From Sphingomonas soli NBRC 100801 (lineage in GTDB: Bacteria; Pseudomonadota; Alphaproteobacteria; Sphingomonadales; Sphingomonadaceae): a DNA stretch of 64,000 nucleotides. The stretch spans positions 62,001-126,000 of the forward strand of contig NZ_BCTZ01000015.1 in NCBI RefSeq assembly GCF_001591025.1, written 5' to 3'. Positions 34,836 through 44,437 of the stretch are shown here, one piece after another; the stretch's first letter is position 1; every line of letters begins with the position of its first letter. The notes below the pieces were generated by a model that worked only from the letters and a program-made list of their open reading frames with translations, was not told where the DNA came from and did no database searches. The translations under genes and the position numbers were made by a program.

Positions 34836-37495
34836 CCCCGCCGAAGCGCGGCCTGCGCCGCTGCGAGCCGGGCGATCGGCACGCGATAAGGCGATGCCGA
34901 GACGTAATCCAGGCCGGTCTGCTCGCAGAAATCGATCGAGGCGGGATCGCCGCCATGCTCGCCGCAGATGCCGAGCTTGATGTCGGGACGGGTCTTGCGA
35001 CCGCGCTCCGCCGCGAGGCTGATCAGCTCACCCACGCCTTCGACATCGATGGAGACGAATGGGTCGCGGGCGTAGATCTGCTTCTCGACATAAGTCGTCA
35101 GGAAGCGCGCGGCGTCGTCGCGGCTGACGCCCAAAGTGGTCTGGGTCAGATCGTTGGTGCCGAACGAGAAGAACGCGCCCACCTCCGCGATCTCGCCCGC
35201 ACGCAGCGCGGCGCGGGGAAGCTCGATCATCGTGCCGACCAGATATTCGATCTCGCGGCCCTTCTCGGCGAAGACGGCCTTTGCGGTCTTGTCGACCACG
35301 GCCTTCATCAGCTCGAGCTCGCGCCGGGTGGCGACGAGCGGGATCATCACCTCGGGGATCGGCGCTGCGCCCGACTTCTCCGCGACCTCGCAAGCCGCCT
35401 CGAAGATCGCACGGGCCTGCATCTCGTAGATCTCGGGATAGGTCACGCCGAGGCGGCAGCCGCGATGGCCGAGCATCGGATTGAACTCGTGCAGCTCGGC
35501 GGCGCGGCGCTTGAGCGTCTCGACGTCGAGGCCCGCAGCCGCCGCGACTTCGGCGAACTCGGCTTCCTCGTGCGGCAGGAACTCGTGCAGCGGCGGATCG
35601 AGCAGGCGGATCGTGCAGGGCAGACCGACCATGACCTCGAAGATCTGGACGAAATCGCTGCGCTGCTCGGGCAGCAGCTTGGCGAGCGCGGCGCGGCGGC
35701 CGGCTTCGTCTTCGGCCAGAATCATCTGGCGCACCGCAGTGATGCGGGCGGAATCGAAGAACATGTGCTCGGTGCGGCACAAGCCGATACCCTCTGCGCC
35801 GAACTCGCGCGCGGTGCGGCAATCGAGCGGGGTCTCGGCGTTCGCGCGCACCTTCAGGCGGCGCTTGGCGTCTGCCCACTGCATCAGTGTGCCAAAATCG
35901 CCGGACAGCTCGGGCTGCACGGTCGGCACTTCACCGAACATCACTTCGCCGGTGGTGCCGTCGATCGTGACGGTCTCGCCTTCGCGGACCACACGGCTCC
36001 CGACGCGCATCACCTTTTCGCGCGCGTCGATCGAGAGCGAGCCGGCACCCGAGACGCAGGGACGCCCCATGCCGCGCGCAACCACGGCGGCGTGGCTGGT
36101 CATGCCGCCGCGCGCGGTCAGGATGCCCTTGGCCGCGTGCATGCCGTGGATATCCTCAGGCGAGGTCTCGGTGCGGATCAGGATGACGCTGGTGCCATCC
36201 GCCGCGCGCTTCTCGGCAGTGTCGCTGTCGAACACGGCGATGCCCGATGCCGCGCCCGGCGACGCGGGAAGCCCCTTGGTCAGCACGTCGCGCGGCGCCT
36301 TGGGGTCGAGCGTCGGGTGCAGCAGCTGATCGAGCGCCTGCGGATCGACGCGGAGGATCGCTTCCTCCTCGGTGATCAGCCCTTCGCTAGCCATGTCGAC
36401 CGCGATCTTGAGCGCAGCCTTTGCGGTGCGCTTGCCCGAGCGGGTCTGGAGCATCCAGAGCTTGCCGCGCTCGACGGTGAACTCGATGTCCTGCATGTCG
36501 CGATAGTGGCGCTCGAGCTGGTCGAACACCGCAGCGAGCTCGGCATAAGCCTCCGGCATCGCTTCTTCCATCGACAGCGGCTTGGCGCCAGCGGCTTCAC
36601 GCGCAGCCTTGGTCAAATATTGCGGGGTGCGGATGCCCGCGACCACGTCTTCACCCTGCGCGTTGATCAGGAACTCGCCATAATAAGCGTTGTCGCCCTT
36701 GGCGGGATCGCGCGTGAAGGCGACGCCGGTAGCCGAGGTGTCGCCCATATTGCCGAACACCATCGCCTGGACGTTGACGGCGGTGCCCCAATCGCCGGGA
36801 ATGTCGTTGAGGCGGCGATAGACCTTCGCGCGCTCGGACTGCCACGAGCCGAACACCGCGCCGATCGCGCCCCAGAGCTGGTCATGCACGTCCTGCGGGA
36901 AGGGCTTGCCCCACAGTTCCTGGACGATCGCCTTGTACTCGGTAACGAGCGCCTGCCAGTCTTCGGCGGTCAGATCGGTATCGAGATTATAGCCGCGATC
37001 TTCCTTGGCGATCTCCAGAGCTTCCTCGAAGCGGCCATGATCGAGCTCGAGCACCACATCCGAATACATCTGGATGAAGCGGCGATAGCTGTCCCAGGCG
37101 AAGCGGGGATCGCCGCTGGCTTCGCAGAGGCCGACGACCGTCTGGTCGTTCAGGCCGAGGTTGAGCACGGTATCCATCATGCCCGGCATCGACACGCGCG
37201 CGCCCGAGCGAACGGATACGAGCAGCGGATCCGCCGCATCGCCGAACTTCTTGCCGGTCACCGCCTCGATATGCGCGACGCCGGTGGCGACTTCGGCCTT
37301 CAGCGAATCCGGGAAGGTCTCGCCATTGTCGTAGTAGAGCGCACACACCGGGGTGCTGATCGTGAAGCCGGGAGGCACCGGCAGGCCGATCGCGGCCATG
37401 CCATCCAGGTTCGCACCCTTGCCGCCGAGCAGATTCTTGTCGCCCTTGCCGCCATCGGACACGCCGCCACCGAAGCGGTACACATATTGCGTCAT
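34832..37495 (-). CDS. ppdK: Pyruvate phosphate dikinase
   Basis: 887 residues from the ATG at 37495 (MTQYVYRFGGG), the normal length; a longer reading adds 27 unrelated residues. It reversibly forms phosphoenolpyruvate from pyruvate, ATP and phosphate through a phosphohistidine. The ATP-grasp domain (GGKGANLDGM, residues about 27-36), the swivelling histidine loop GGMTSHAAVVARGMG near 450-460 and the PEP/pyruvate barrel with the LGICGEHGGDP cysteine near 830 are all present. It allows gluconeogenic or anaplerotic carbon flow. It shares a minus-strand unit with the exported protein downstream. Confidence 0.96.
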   Translation of the reverse strand: MTQYVYRFGGGVSDGGKGDKNLLGGKGANLDGMAAIGLPVPPGFTISTPVCALYYDNGETFPDSLKAEVATGVAHIEAVTGKKFGDAADPLLVSVRSGARVSMPGMMDTVLNLGLNDQTVVGLCEASGDPRFAWDSYRRFIQMYSDVVLELDHGRFEEALEIAKEDRGYNLDTDLTAEDWQALVTEYKAIVQELWGKPFPQDVHDQLWGAIGAVFGSWQSERAKVYRRLNDIPGDWGTAVNVQAMVFGNMGDTSATGVAFTRDPAKGDNAYYGEFLINAQGEDVVAGIRTPQYLTKAAREAAGAKPLSMEEAMPEAYAELAAVFDQLERHYRDMQDIEFTVERGKLWMLQTRSGKRTAKAALKIAVDMASEGLITEEEAILRVDPQALDQLLHPTLDPKAPRDVLTKGLPASPGAASGIAVFDSDTAEKRAADGTSVILIRTETSPEDIHGMHAAKGILTARGGMTSHAAVVARGMGRPCVSGAGSLSIDAREKVMRVGSRVVREGETVTIDGTTGEVMFGEVPTVQPELSGDFGTLMQWADAKRRLKVRANAETPLDCRTAREFGAEGIGLCRTEHMFFDSARITAVRQMILAEDEAGRRAALAKLLPEQRSDFVQIFEVMVGLPCTIRLLDPPLHEFLPHEEAEFAEVAAAAGLDVETLKRRAAELHEFNPMLGHRGCRLGVTYPEIYEMQARAIFEAACEVAEKSGAAPIPEVMIPLVATRRELELMKAVVDKTAKAVFAEKGREIEYLVGTMIELPRAALRAGEIAEVGAFFSFGTNDLTQTTLGVSRDDAARFLTTYVEKQIYARDPFVSIDVEGVGELISLAAERGRKTRPDIKLGICGEHGGDPASIDFCEQTGLDYVSASPYRVPIARLAAAQAALRRG

Positions 37496-37654
37496 CACAG
37501 CCCCTTTTCGCGCTTGCGGCGCGCCTACCGCAGGTGCGAACAAATCGGAAGCCATTGACTGCGTTGTCAGGGGCAAGATTTGGTTTGCCGCGACCAGCGG
37601 TGCGCGAAAGGTGACACTAAGGTGACACCAAGGCGGCGTTGGCCGCGGCGGATC

Positions 37655-39889
37655 TCAGCCTTCGATGCGGGAGAAATCCGCGACCTTGTGGACCGCATCA
37701 CGCATGCGGGCGAGCAAAGCGAGCCGATGCTCGCGCTTGCCCGGTTCATTCACCATCACCTTGTCAAAGAAAGCATCGATCGGCGCGCGCAGCGTTGCCA
37801 ACGCCGCCATCGCCCCTTCGAAATCCTCGCGCGCGATCGCAGCGTCCGCTAGCGGAGCCGCCGAGTCGAGCGCCTGGATCAGGGCAGCTTCCTCATTTTC
37901 GGGCGTGTAGGACAGCGAAAAATCTTGCGGCTCCTGCCCCGCGCCATCGCCTGAGATCCCAGCTTTCGCTGGGATGACGAAGTTTTCCTTTTTGAGGATG
38001 TTGGCGGCGCGCTTGTAGCCAGCGAGGAGGTTCTTGCCGTCTTCGGTGTTGACGAACGCCTGGAGCGCATGGACGCGGGCGAGCAACCGGACGAGATCGT
38101 CCTCCCCGCCCAGCGCGAACACCGCGTCGATGAGGTCGTGGCGGACACCGGCTTCCTTCTGCTGGACCTTGAGGCGGTCGATAAGGAATCCAACAATTTC
38201 GTCGGATACGATCTCCCGAAGCCGGGCTTGGGCAGGGTCCATCTGGCGAGTGAAGACGCCAAAGATCCGTACCCGCAGATTGTTCTCGAAGATAATTTGA
38301 AGCAACGAAAGTGCCGCTCGGCGTAAAGCAAACGGGTCTTTTGATCCGGTCGGCTTCATGTCGTTGGCGAAAAACTGAGCTAAAGTATCGATACGTTCGG
38401 CCAGCGCCACCGCCACCGTCACCGGCGCAGTTGGCACGTCGTCGCCCTGCCCGACCGGCTTGTAATGATCGCGGATCGCTTCGGCGACTGCGGGGTCTTC
38501 GCCCTGGGCGGCGGCGTAATAGCCGCCCATCAGGCCCTGAAGCTCGGGGAACTCGCCGACCATGCCGGTGACGAGATCGGCCTTGGCGAGGCGGGCGGTG
38601 CGTTCGGCGAGGTTGGCCAGATTCCCTCTCCCGTCGGGAGAGGGAGGGAGCGACGAAGTCGCGGAAGGGTGAGGGTCAGACGAGAGCGCGTCGCCCTCAC
38701 CCTTCTCCCTCGCTGACGCGAGCGGGCCCCTTCCCTCTCCCGACGGGAGAGGGATTATGCCCTCTTCCACGAGCCACCGTGCCAGCTTGGCGACGCGTTC
38801 GACCTTGTCGGCGACGGTGCCGAGCTTTTCGTGGAAGACGATCTTTTCGAGCTTGGGCTGGAGATCCTCCAGACGCCTCTTGAGATCGGTTTCGTAGAAG
38901 AAGCGCGCGTCGCTGAGGCGCGCGGCGAGGACCTTCTGGTTGCCCTCGACGATCTTCGCGCCGCCATCCGAAGCATCGATATTCGCGGTGCAGACGAAGG
39001 CATTGGCGAGCTTGCCCGCAGCATCGCGGCAGACGAAATATTTCTGGTTCACGCGCGCGGTGAGCTGGATCACCTCGGGCGGCACGCTCAGGAATTCGGG
39101 ATCGAAGCGGCCGAGCAGGGGCACCGGCCATTCGGTGAGCCCAGCATTTTCGTAGAGCAGCCCTTCATCCTCGACGAGGGTGAGGCCGGCCTTGGTCGCG
39201 GCCATCTTGGCACCGACGGCGATGATCGCGCGGCGCTCCGCCCCATCGACGATGACGTGGCAGGCGCGCAGTTTCTCGATGTAATCGGCGGCGCTGCCGA
39301 TGGTGATCGCGCCGGGATGGTGGAAGCGATGGCCCATGGTCTGGACGCCGCTTTTCACACCCGCGACCTCGACCGGCACCAGCTTGTCGCCGAGCAAGGC
39401 GATGATGCCCTGCAAGGGGCGGACCCAGCGCAGGCTTTCGGTGGACGAAGAGGCGGCGCCCCAGCGCATCGATTTGGGCCAGGGGAAATTATGGATGACA
39501 TGGGTCGCCGCGCTGGCGAGCACCGAACCGGCGACGACGCCGGGACGATCGATCACGGCGAACAGCACCTGCCCCGCCTTGCCCATGTCGCGCTCGACAA
39601 GCTGATCGCGGGTGAGGCCGGTGGAGCGCAGGAAACCCTCGATCGCCTGTGCGGGGGCATCGGCGCGGGGGCCCTTGCGCTCTTCGCTCATCGCCAGCGT
39701 GGTCGCCGCGACGCCGCGGACGATCAGCGCGAGGCGGCGCGGCGTGGCGTAGCTTTCGATCCGCTCGAAGGGCAGGTTGAGCGACTTGAGCCGCTCACCG
39801 AACAGACTGGCGAGATCGGTGCGCGCCTTTTCCTGCATCCGCGCGGGGATTTCCTCGCAGCGCAGTTCGAGGAGGAAGTCTTCGGTCAT
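37655..39889 (-). CDS. glyS: Glycyl-tRNA synthetase beta subunit carrying two repeat-derived insertions
   Basis: 744 residues, about 50 more than usual. The excess is explained by two repeats read through in frame. Residues about 379-423 (PLPSGEGRG ... SPDGRGN), encoded by 38622-38755, interrupt the region between KVERVAKLARW and LAERTARLAKADLV. Residues 637-646 (FVIPAKAGIS) are encoded by a REP-like unit at 37953-37981. Both keep the frame. The rest is normal: N-terminal MTEDFLLELRCEEIPARM, the HD-like domain and the tRNA-binding C-terminus (ALATLRAPIDAFFDKVMVN). The beta subunit binds tRNA-Gly while GlyQ activates glycine. Confidence 0.93.
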   Translation of the reverse strand: MTEDFLLELRCEEIPARMQEKARTDLASLFGERLKSLNLPFERIESYATPRRLALIVRGVAATTLAMSEERKGPRADAPAQAIEGFLRSTGLTRDQLVERDMGKAGQVLFAVIDRPGVVAGSVLASAATHVIHNFPWPKSMRWGAASSSTESLRWVRPLQGIIALLGDKLVPVEVAGVKSGVQTMGHRFHHPGAITIGSAADYIEKLRACHVIVDGAERRAIIAVGAKMAATKAGLTLVEDEGLLYENAGLTEWPVPLLGRFDPEFLSVPPEVIQLTARVNQKYFVCRDAAGKLANAFVCTANIDASDGGAKIVEGNQKVLAARLSDARFFYETDLKRRLEDLQPKLEKIVFHEKLGTVADKVERVAKLARWLVEEGIIPLPSGEGRGPLASAREKGEGDALSSDPHPSATSSLPPSPDGRGNLANLAERTARLAKADLVTGMVGEFPELQGLMGGYYAAAQGEDPAVAEAIRDHYKPVGQGDDVPTAPVTVAVALAERIDTLAQFFANDMKPTGSKDPFALRRAALSLLQIIFENNLRVRIFGVFTRQMDPAQARLREIVSDEIVGFLIDRLKVQQKEAGVRHDLIDAVFALGGEDDLVRLLARVHALQAFVNTEDGKNLLAGYKRAANILKKENFVIPAKAGISGDGAGQEPQDFSLSYTPENEEAALIQALDSAAPLADAAIAREDFEGAMAALATLRAPIDAFFDKVMVNEPGKREHRLALLARMRDAVHKVADFSRIEG
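37953..37981. repeat. REP-like hairpin inside glyS (repeat family A, copy 3)
   Basis: A single arm, GAGATCCCAGC-TTTCG-CTGGGATGACGAA, the same core as the intergenic copies. Read on the minus strand it encodes FVIPAKAGIS in the glyS frame without a stop. Confidence 0.85.
38622..38755. repeat. Inverted GC-rich repeat inside glyS (repeat family B, copy 2)
   Basis: Arms TTCCCTCTCCCGTCGGGAGA (about 38622-38641) and its near complement TTCCCTCTCCCGACGGGAGA (38731-38750) enclose segments with GGAAGGGTGAGGG and CCCTCACCCTTCTCCCTCG that are themselves complementary. About 134 bp (45 codons) long and translated in frame within glyS. Confidence 0.85.
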
Positions 39890-39920
39890 TTCGGGTTACG
39901 CCGGGGAGAGGGAGTAAGGA

Positions 39921-40094
39921 GGTTCGCGCGGAGGCGCGAAGGCGCGGAGAAGAAGGAAAGAGGTTCGCGCAAAGACGCGACGACGCGAAGGAAAGAAGGT
40001 GTTTTCACGCAGAGGCGCAGAGGACGCAGAGATTGCACGCGGCGACGTGGCGCGGCGAGCAAGACACTGCGGTTTCCGCGCCTCTGCGTGAACC
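39921..40094. repeat. Purine-rich tandem/inverted repeat between glyQ and glyS (repeat family C)
   Basis: The 232-bp gap between glyQ and glyS holds related units spaced about 40 bp: GGTTCGCGCGGAGGCGCGAA at 39921, GGTTCGCGCAAAGACGCGA at 39962, TTTTCACGCAGAGGCGCAGAG near 40002, and an inverted GCGCCTCTGCGTGAACC at 40078-40094. No gene is supported in this gap. It lies in the transcribed space between the two subunit genes. Confidence 0.7.
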
Positions 40095-40121
40095 AATCTG
40101 CGCGTAGCGGAGGATTGCGGG

Positions 40122-41015
40122 TCATACCGTCCACCCGGGGTATCTGGCCTGCCATTCGGGGGTCATGTGGGTGATCCATGCCTCGCACGAGCCCTTCGCC
40201 AGATCGCGGACGCGGCCGATATAGGCCTGGCGTTCGGCGACCGAGATGACGCCGCGGGCCTGGAGGAGGTTGAAGAGGTGGCTGGCCTCGATCGCCTGCT
40301 CATAGGCTGCGATCGGCACCCCCGCGTCCAGGCAGTTTTCGCACTCGGCCATCGCCTTGCGGAAGCCCTCGAACAGCGTCTCGGTGTCGGCGACTTCGAA
40401 ATTGTACTTGGACATCTGCTTCTCGTTTTCGAGAAACACGTCGCCATAGGTCACGCCCGCATCGTTGAAGGCGAGATCGTACACGCTGTCCTTGTTCTGG
40501 ATGTACATCGCCAGACGTTCGAGCCCGTAGGTGAGCTCGCCCGCGACGGGCTTGCAATCGAAGCCGCCCATCTGCTGGAAATAGGTGAACTGGGTGACTT
40601 CCATCCCGTCGCACCAGACTTCCCAGCCGAGACCCCAGGCGCCGAGCGTCGGCGATTCCCAGTCATCCTCGACAAAGCGGATGTCGTGGCGGGTGAAATC
40701 CACGCCGATCGCCGCGAGGCTGCCGAGATACAGCTCCTGCAGATCGGGCGGGCTGGGCTTCAGGATCACCTGATATTGGTAATAATGCTGGAGCCGGTTC
40801 GGGTTCTCGCCATAGCGGCCGTCGGTCGGTCGGCGACATGCCTGGACATAGGCCGCGTTCCACGGCTCGGGACCGAGCGCCTTGAGCGTGGTTGCCGGGT
40901 GGAAGGTGCCCGCGCCCATGCGCATGTCATAGGGCTGGAGGATCACGCATCCCCGCTCGCTCCAATAATCATGGAGCTTCAGGATCATGCGCTGGAAGCT
41001 GAGAGGCTGGGACAT
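40122..41015 (-). CDS. glyQ: Glycyl-tRNA synthetase alpha subunit
   Basis: 297 residues from the ATG at 41015 ([18 protein letters not shown]). Class II motifs are present: [23 protein letters not shown] (motif-1 region, split here over residues 23-45), [15 protein letters not shown] and [19 protein letters not shown]. It activates glycine for the alpha2beta2 synthetase. Unlike many genomes the two subunit genes are separated by a repeat-filled 232-bp gap, with glyQ first. Upstream lies the promoter region of the divergent TonB receptor. Confidence 0.97.
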   Translation of the reverse strand: MSQPLSFQRMILKLHDYWSERGCVILQPYDMRMGAGTFHPATTLKALGPEPWNAAYVQACRRPTDGRYGENPNRLQHYYQYQVILKPSPPDLQELYLGSLAAIGVDFTRHDIRFVEDDWESPTLGAWGLGWEVWCDGMEVTQFTYFQQMGGFDCKPVAGELTYGLERLAMYIQNKDSVYDLAFNDAGVTYGDVFLENEKQMSKYNFEVADTETLFEGFRKAMAECENCLDAGVPIAAYEQAIEASHLFNLLQARGVISVAERQAYIGRVRDLAKGSCEAWITHMTPEWQARYPGWTV

Positions 41016-41179
41016 TGCCGGTGCTTTGACGCAGGCGACACAGCCGGTCAATGGCGCGGCAGAGCCGGAACCCGCCCTCGCACGCACCGGAGCAAGATTG
41101 CGGGCGCACGCGTCTTATGCGAACGACTCTTAATAGCATTGACACATCGGCCCACGCGCACCATTAGCCCCGCGAGATA

Positions 41180-41194
41180 TGCGAATCATTCGCA
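41180..41194. promoter_or_regulatory. Fur-box-like operator upstream of a TonB-dependent receptor
   Basis: Perfect 7-1-7 inverted repeat TGCGAAT-C-ATTCGCA, 12 bases before the GTG of the receptor, inside a longer near-palindrome with ATAT flanks (41177-41199). It fits the alphaproteobacterial Fur operator type. A TTGACA at 41139-41144 with CATTAG 17 bases later could be the promoter, placing the operator around the start of transcription, where bound Fur would block it. Confidence 0.7.
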
Positions 41195-41206
41195 ATATCA
41201 AACGGG

Positions 41207-43366
41207 GTGGCTATAGTGTTCAAACGCGTTTGCGTACCTTCGTATCTGACGCTCGCGCTGGTGCTGTCGCTGGGCCATGCGCCCGCCGCCCTTGCCGCCG
41301 ATCCGACCGAAGCGACGGAAGCCAATCTGGACGCCGGCGACGACAATGACCCGATCGTCGTCACCGCATCGGGATTTGAGCAGAAGCCCAAGAACGCCCC
41401 GGCCAGCATCACCGTGATCGATCGCAAGGAGCTGGAGACCAAGCGGTTCGGCAGCCTGGCAGAAGCGCTGAGCGACGTGGAGGGCGTGGACGTTGGCGCG
41501 ACGGCGGGCAAGACCGGCGGGCTCAATATCTCGGTTCGCGGCATGCCGAGCGATTATACGCTGGTGCTGATCGATGGCCGACGCCAGAACGCCCCGGGCA
41601 GCGTGACCCCCAACGGCTTTGGCGAAAGCTCGACCAGCTTCCTGCCCCCCTTCTCCGCGATCCAGCAGATCGAAGTGGTGCGCGGCCCGATGTCGACGCT
41701 CTATGGCTCCGACGCGATGGGGGGCGTGGTGAACATCATCACGCGCAAGACCAGCGGGAATTGGGTGGGCACCGTATCGGCTGAATCGACCGTCCAGTTC
41801 GACGGCGATTACGGCAATATCGTCTCGACCAACGGCTATGTGCAGGGCCCGATCATTCCCAACCTGATCGGCCTGTCGGTTCGCGGCAGCTATTGGGATC
41901 GCGGCGCATCCAACCTGTTCTACACCGATGCGAGCGGGAAGCCGGTGGAAGTGTCCAAGCGCGGGCCGAGCCCGGTTGCGGGCAATATCTGGTCCGCCGG
42001 CGGAAAGCTGACGCTGACCCCGCATGCCGATCACGACATCTGGATCGAAGCCGATGTCGCGCGCCAATGGTATGACAACAGCAAGTCTCAGCTCGGCACG
42101 GGAACGGTGGCCGGGGGCTATGGCCCCGAGCTGCGGTTCAACCGCAACAATTATGCGCTGGCGCATAGCTGGCGCGCCGGGTTCGCGACGATCGACACGA
42201 CGCTGTCGCGCAACGAGACGATCACGATCGGCCGCACCGTGCCGCCGGGTACGCCGGGCAAGGTCGCCGGTTCGCCGCGCACGCTGGATGCGCGCAACAC
42301 GATCTTCGACAGCCGCGCGGTGATCCCCGCGGGCTTCGCCAACTTCACCGTGGGCGGGCAATATTGGAAGGCCGACATGGTCGATGCCGTGGCGGTCGAC
42401 AAATATGAATTCGTGCAATGGGCGCTGTTCGCCGAAAGCCAGATCAAGCTGGCCAAGCAGTTCAGCGTGACGCTGGGCGGCCGTTACGACGATCACGACA
42501 CGTTCGGCGGCAAATTCTCGCCCCGCGCCTATGCGGTGTGGAACGCCAGCGATGCGCTGACGATCAAGGGCGGCGTAAGCCGGGGCTTCAAGACGCCGCG
42601 CCTCGACCAGATCGCGCCCGGCATCACGGGCTTTACCGCACAGGGCACGCGCCCGTCGATCGGCACGCCGGGGCTGAAGCCGGAAACCAGCACCAGCTAT
42701 GAAGCCGGGGTCTATTTCGACGATGGCGGCTTGCTGAGCGGCAACGTCACGGTCTTCCACAACGAGTTCAAGGACAAGATCGCGACGGGCATCGGCGTGG
42801 CAAACTGCTCCTTTGCGGGATCGCCCAACCGGCCCGGATGCATCAGCGTGGGCAACTTCCCCGCCGTCGATCTGTTCGACCAGACGGTCAACATCGACGA
42901 GGCGGTGACGCGCGGCCTGGAAGTGGCGGCCAAGATGCGCTTCAGCCGCGCCCTGTCGCTCAACCTCAACTACACCCTCAGCGACAGCGAGCAGAAGACC
43001 GGCATCAATGCGGGCAATCCGCTGATCGGCACCCCGCGCCACATGCTGAACGGCAATCTGCGCTGGCAGGCGACCGACAAGCTCAATGCGTGGATTCGCG
43101 CCGATATCCGCTCCAGCCGCTTTCGCGGCGTAGGTGTCGAGCAGACCGCGCTGGGCGACTATAAGGGCTATGCCCTGTTCCACCTTGGCGGCAATTTGCA
43201 GGTGACCGAGAAGTTCAAGCTGAGCGCGACGATCTTCAACCTGCTCGACAAGGATTTCGGAGGCTATCGCCCGTACCGGAACGGCGCCGTCACCGCCTAT
43301 GGCTCGGAATTTGCCAATCTGCAGGAGCCGCGACGGATCTGGCTGAGCGCCAATATCGACTTCTGA
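41207..43366 (+). CDS. TonB-dependent outer-membrane receptor, probably for a ferric siderophore
   Basis: 719 residues from a GTG at 41207 (a second GTG at 41216 is equally possible). A signal peptide ends near residue 30 (PAALAAD); a TonB-box-like DPIVVTASG follows; the plug domain (residues about 55-170) includes GLNISVRGMPSDYTLVLIDGRR and VEVVRGPMSTLYGSDAMGGVVN; and the beta barrel ends in the aromatic NIDF. The layout is of the CirA/FepA kind. The adjacent Fur-type operator supports iron-regulated uptake of an iron chelate. No transporter genes are linked, so uptake past the periplasm needs genes elsewhere. Confidence 0.9.
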   Translation: MAIVFKRVCVPSYLTLALVLSLGHAPAALAADPTEATEANLDAGDDNDPIVVTASGFEQKPKNAPASITVIDRKELETKRFGSLAEALSDVEGVDVGATAGKTGGLNISVRGMPSDYTLVLIDGRRQNAPGSVTPNGFGESSTSFLPPFSAIQQIEVVRGPMSTLYGSDAMGGVVNIITRKTSGNWVGTVSAESTVQFDGDYGNIVSTNGYVQGPIIPNLIGLSVRGSYWDRGASNLFYTDASGKPVEVSKRGPSPVAGNIWSAGGKLTLTPHADHDIWIEADVARQWYDNSKSQLGTGTVAGGYGPELRFNRNNYALAHSWRAGFATIDTTLSRNETITIGRTVPPGTPGKVAGSPRTLDARNTIFDSRAVIPAGFANFTVGGQYWKADMVDAVAVDKYEFVQWALFAESQIKLAKQFSVTLGGRYDDHDTFGGKFSPRAYAVWNASDALTIKGGVSRGFKTPRLDQIAPGITGFTAQGTRPSIGTPGLKPETSTSYEAGVYFDDGGLLSGNVTVFHNEFKDKIATGIGVANCSFAGSPNRPGCISVGNFPAVDLFDQTVNIDEAVTRGLEVAAKMRFSRALSLNLNYTLSDSEQKTGINAGNPLIGTPRHMLNGNLRWQATDKLNAWIRADIRSSRFRGVGVEQTALGDYKGYALFHLGGNLQVTEKFKLSATIFNLLDKDFGGYRPYRNGAVTAYGSEFANLQEPRRIWLSANIDF

Positions 43367-43407
43367 TTCCGGCACAGCCGCATTTCTGCTGATGGTGTGG
43401 GGATGCT

Positions 43408-44313
43408 ATGAGCATCCCCATGCTGTTTTCGTCGCGCATGCTCCGCCCCCTCGCCGCCCTGCTCCTCGCAATTCCCGTGCTGGGCGGGTGCGGTGCTTCC
43501 GGCACGGATGCGGACCCCGGACTGTGGGTGGTCAAGGACGCCGACACGACCATCTATCTGTTTGGCACCGTCCATATGCTCAAGCCCGGGCTGAGCTGGT
43601 TCGACGAGGGCGTGAAGGACGCGTTCGACAAGAGCGACGCGGTGATGCTCGAAGTCGTGATGCCGGATGCCTCCGAGATGAACGCGCTGGTGGCCGAACT
43701 GGGCGTCGCGCAGAGCGGACCGACGCTGCCCGAGCAGCTAACGGCAGAGGAGGCGGAGCGGTTGCGCGCGGCGCTGACCGGGCTGGGGATGCCCGCCGAC
43801 GCGCTCGACCAGAGCGAGCCCTGGCTGGCGGCGACCATGCTGGCGTCGCTGCCGCTCCAGAAGCTGGGCTATGATTCGAAGCATGGCGCCGAGGCGGTGC
43901 TGACCGAGGCTGCGCGCAAGGCGGGCAAGCCGGTGGCGGGACTGGAGACCGCGCGCGAGCAGCTCGGCTATTTCGATACGCTGCCCCTGCCCGCGCAGAA
44001 GGCGCTGCTCGCCCAGACGATCAAGGGGCTGCCGGATGCGGGCAAGATGCTCGAACAGGCGCTGGCGGCGTGGAAGGCCGGGGACGCGGACAAGCTCGCC
44101 GCGCTGATCAACGACGATGTGGCCGCGTCACCCGAACTGGCCGAGGCATTGCTCTACAAAAGGAACCAGCGCTGGGCCGACTGGATCGCCAGGCGCATGG
44201 AACAGCCGGGCACGCTGTTCGTCGCGGTGGGCGCGGGGCATCTGGCGGGCAACGGCGATGTGCAGAGCGAGCTGGCGAAACGGGGGCTGAAAGTGGAGCG
44301 GGTGGCGTATTGA
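43408..44313 (+). CDS. TraB/GumN-family lipoprotein
   Basis: 301 residues; ATGs at 43408, 43420 and 43438 are all possible starts. A lipobox LGGC (Cys28) ends the signal sequence. The Tiki/TraB motifs are there: [11 protein letters not shown] with Gly53 and His56 in the first block, MLEVVMPD, and [10 protein letters not shown] near the C-terminus supplying a second His. Eukaryotic Tiki members are metalloproteases, so a metal-dependent peptidase role in the envelope is inferred. It follows the TonB receptor by 41 bp. Confidence 0.82.
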   Translation: MSIPMLFSSRMLRPLAALLLAIPVLGGCGASGTDADPGLWVVKDADTTIYLFGTVHMLKPGLSWFDEGVKDAFDKSDAVMLEVVMPDASEMNALVAELGVAQSGPTLPEQLTAEEAERLRAALTGLGMPADALDQSEPWLAATMLASLPLQKLGYDSKHGAEAVLTEAARKAGKPVAGLETAREQLGYFDTLPLPAQKALLAQTIKGLPDAGKMLEQALAAWKAGDADKLAALINDDVAASPELAEALLYKRNQRWADWIARRMEQPGTLFVAVGAGHLAGNGDVQSELAKRGLKVERVAY

Positions 44314-44437
44314 CGCGCCGCCGGGCCGCCCGGCTTGCCCTTCCCGGCCATTTCGGCTATGCGCCCGCCTTCCGCGTCAGGGTCATCCCTGGAGGCCTGG
44401 CCGGGATTGGTTTAATTCAACGCATTGGAATCGACAC

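Noticed and set aside
34955..37558. An 867-codon open frame on the plus strand across ppdK
   Set aside because: It lies entirely opposite ppdK, whose protein has full family motifs; the frame is open only because of the GC-rich third codon positions. It has no family similarity and is charge- and His-rich in the way of antisense readings.
38831..40174. A 447-codon plus-strand open frame opposite glyS
   Set aside because: Antisense to glyS and the repeat gap; no recognisable domain or ribosome binding site.
41198..43375. A 725-codon minus-strand open frame opposite the TonB receptor
   Set aside because: Shadow of a clear receptor gene, with arginine/glutamine-rich nonsense composition.
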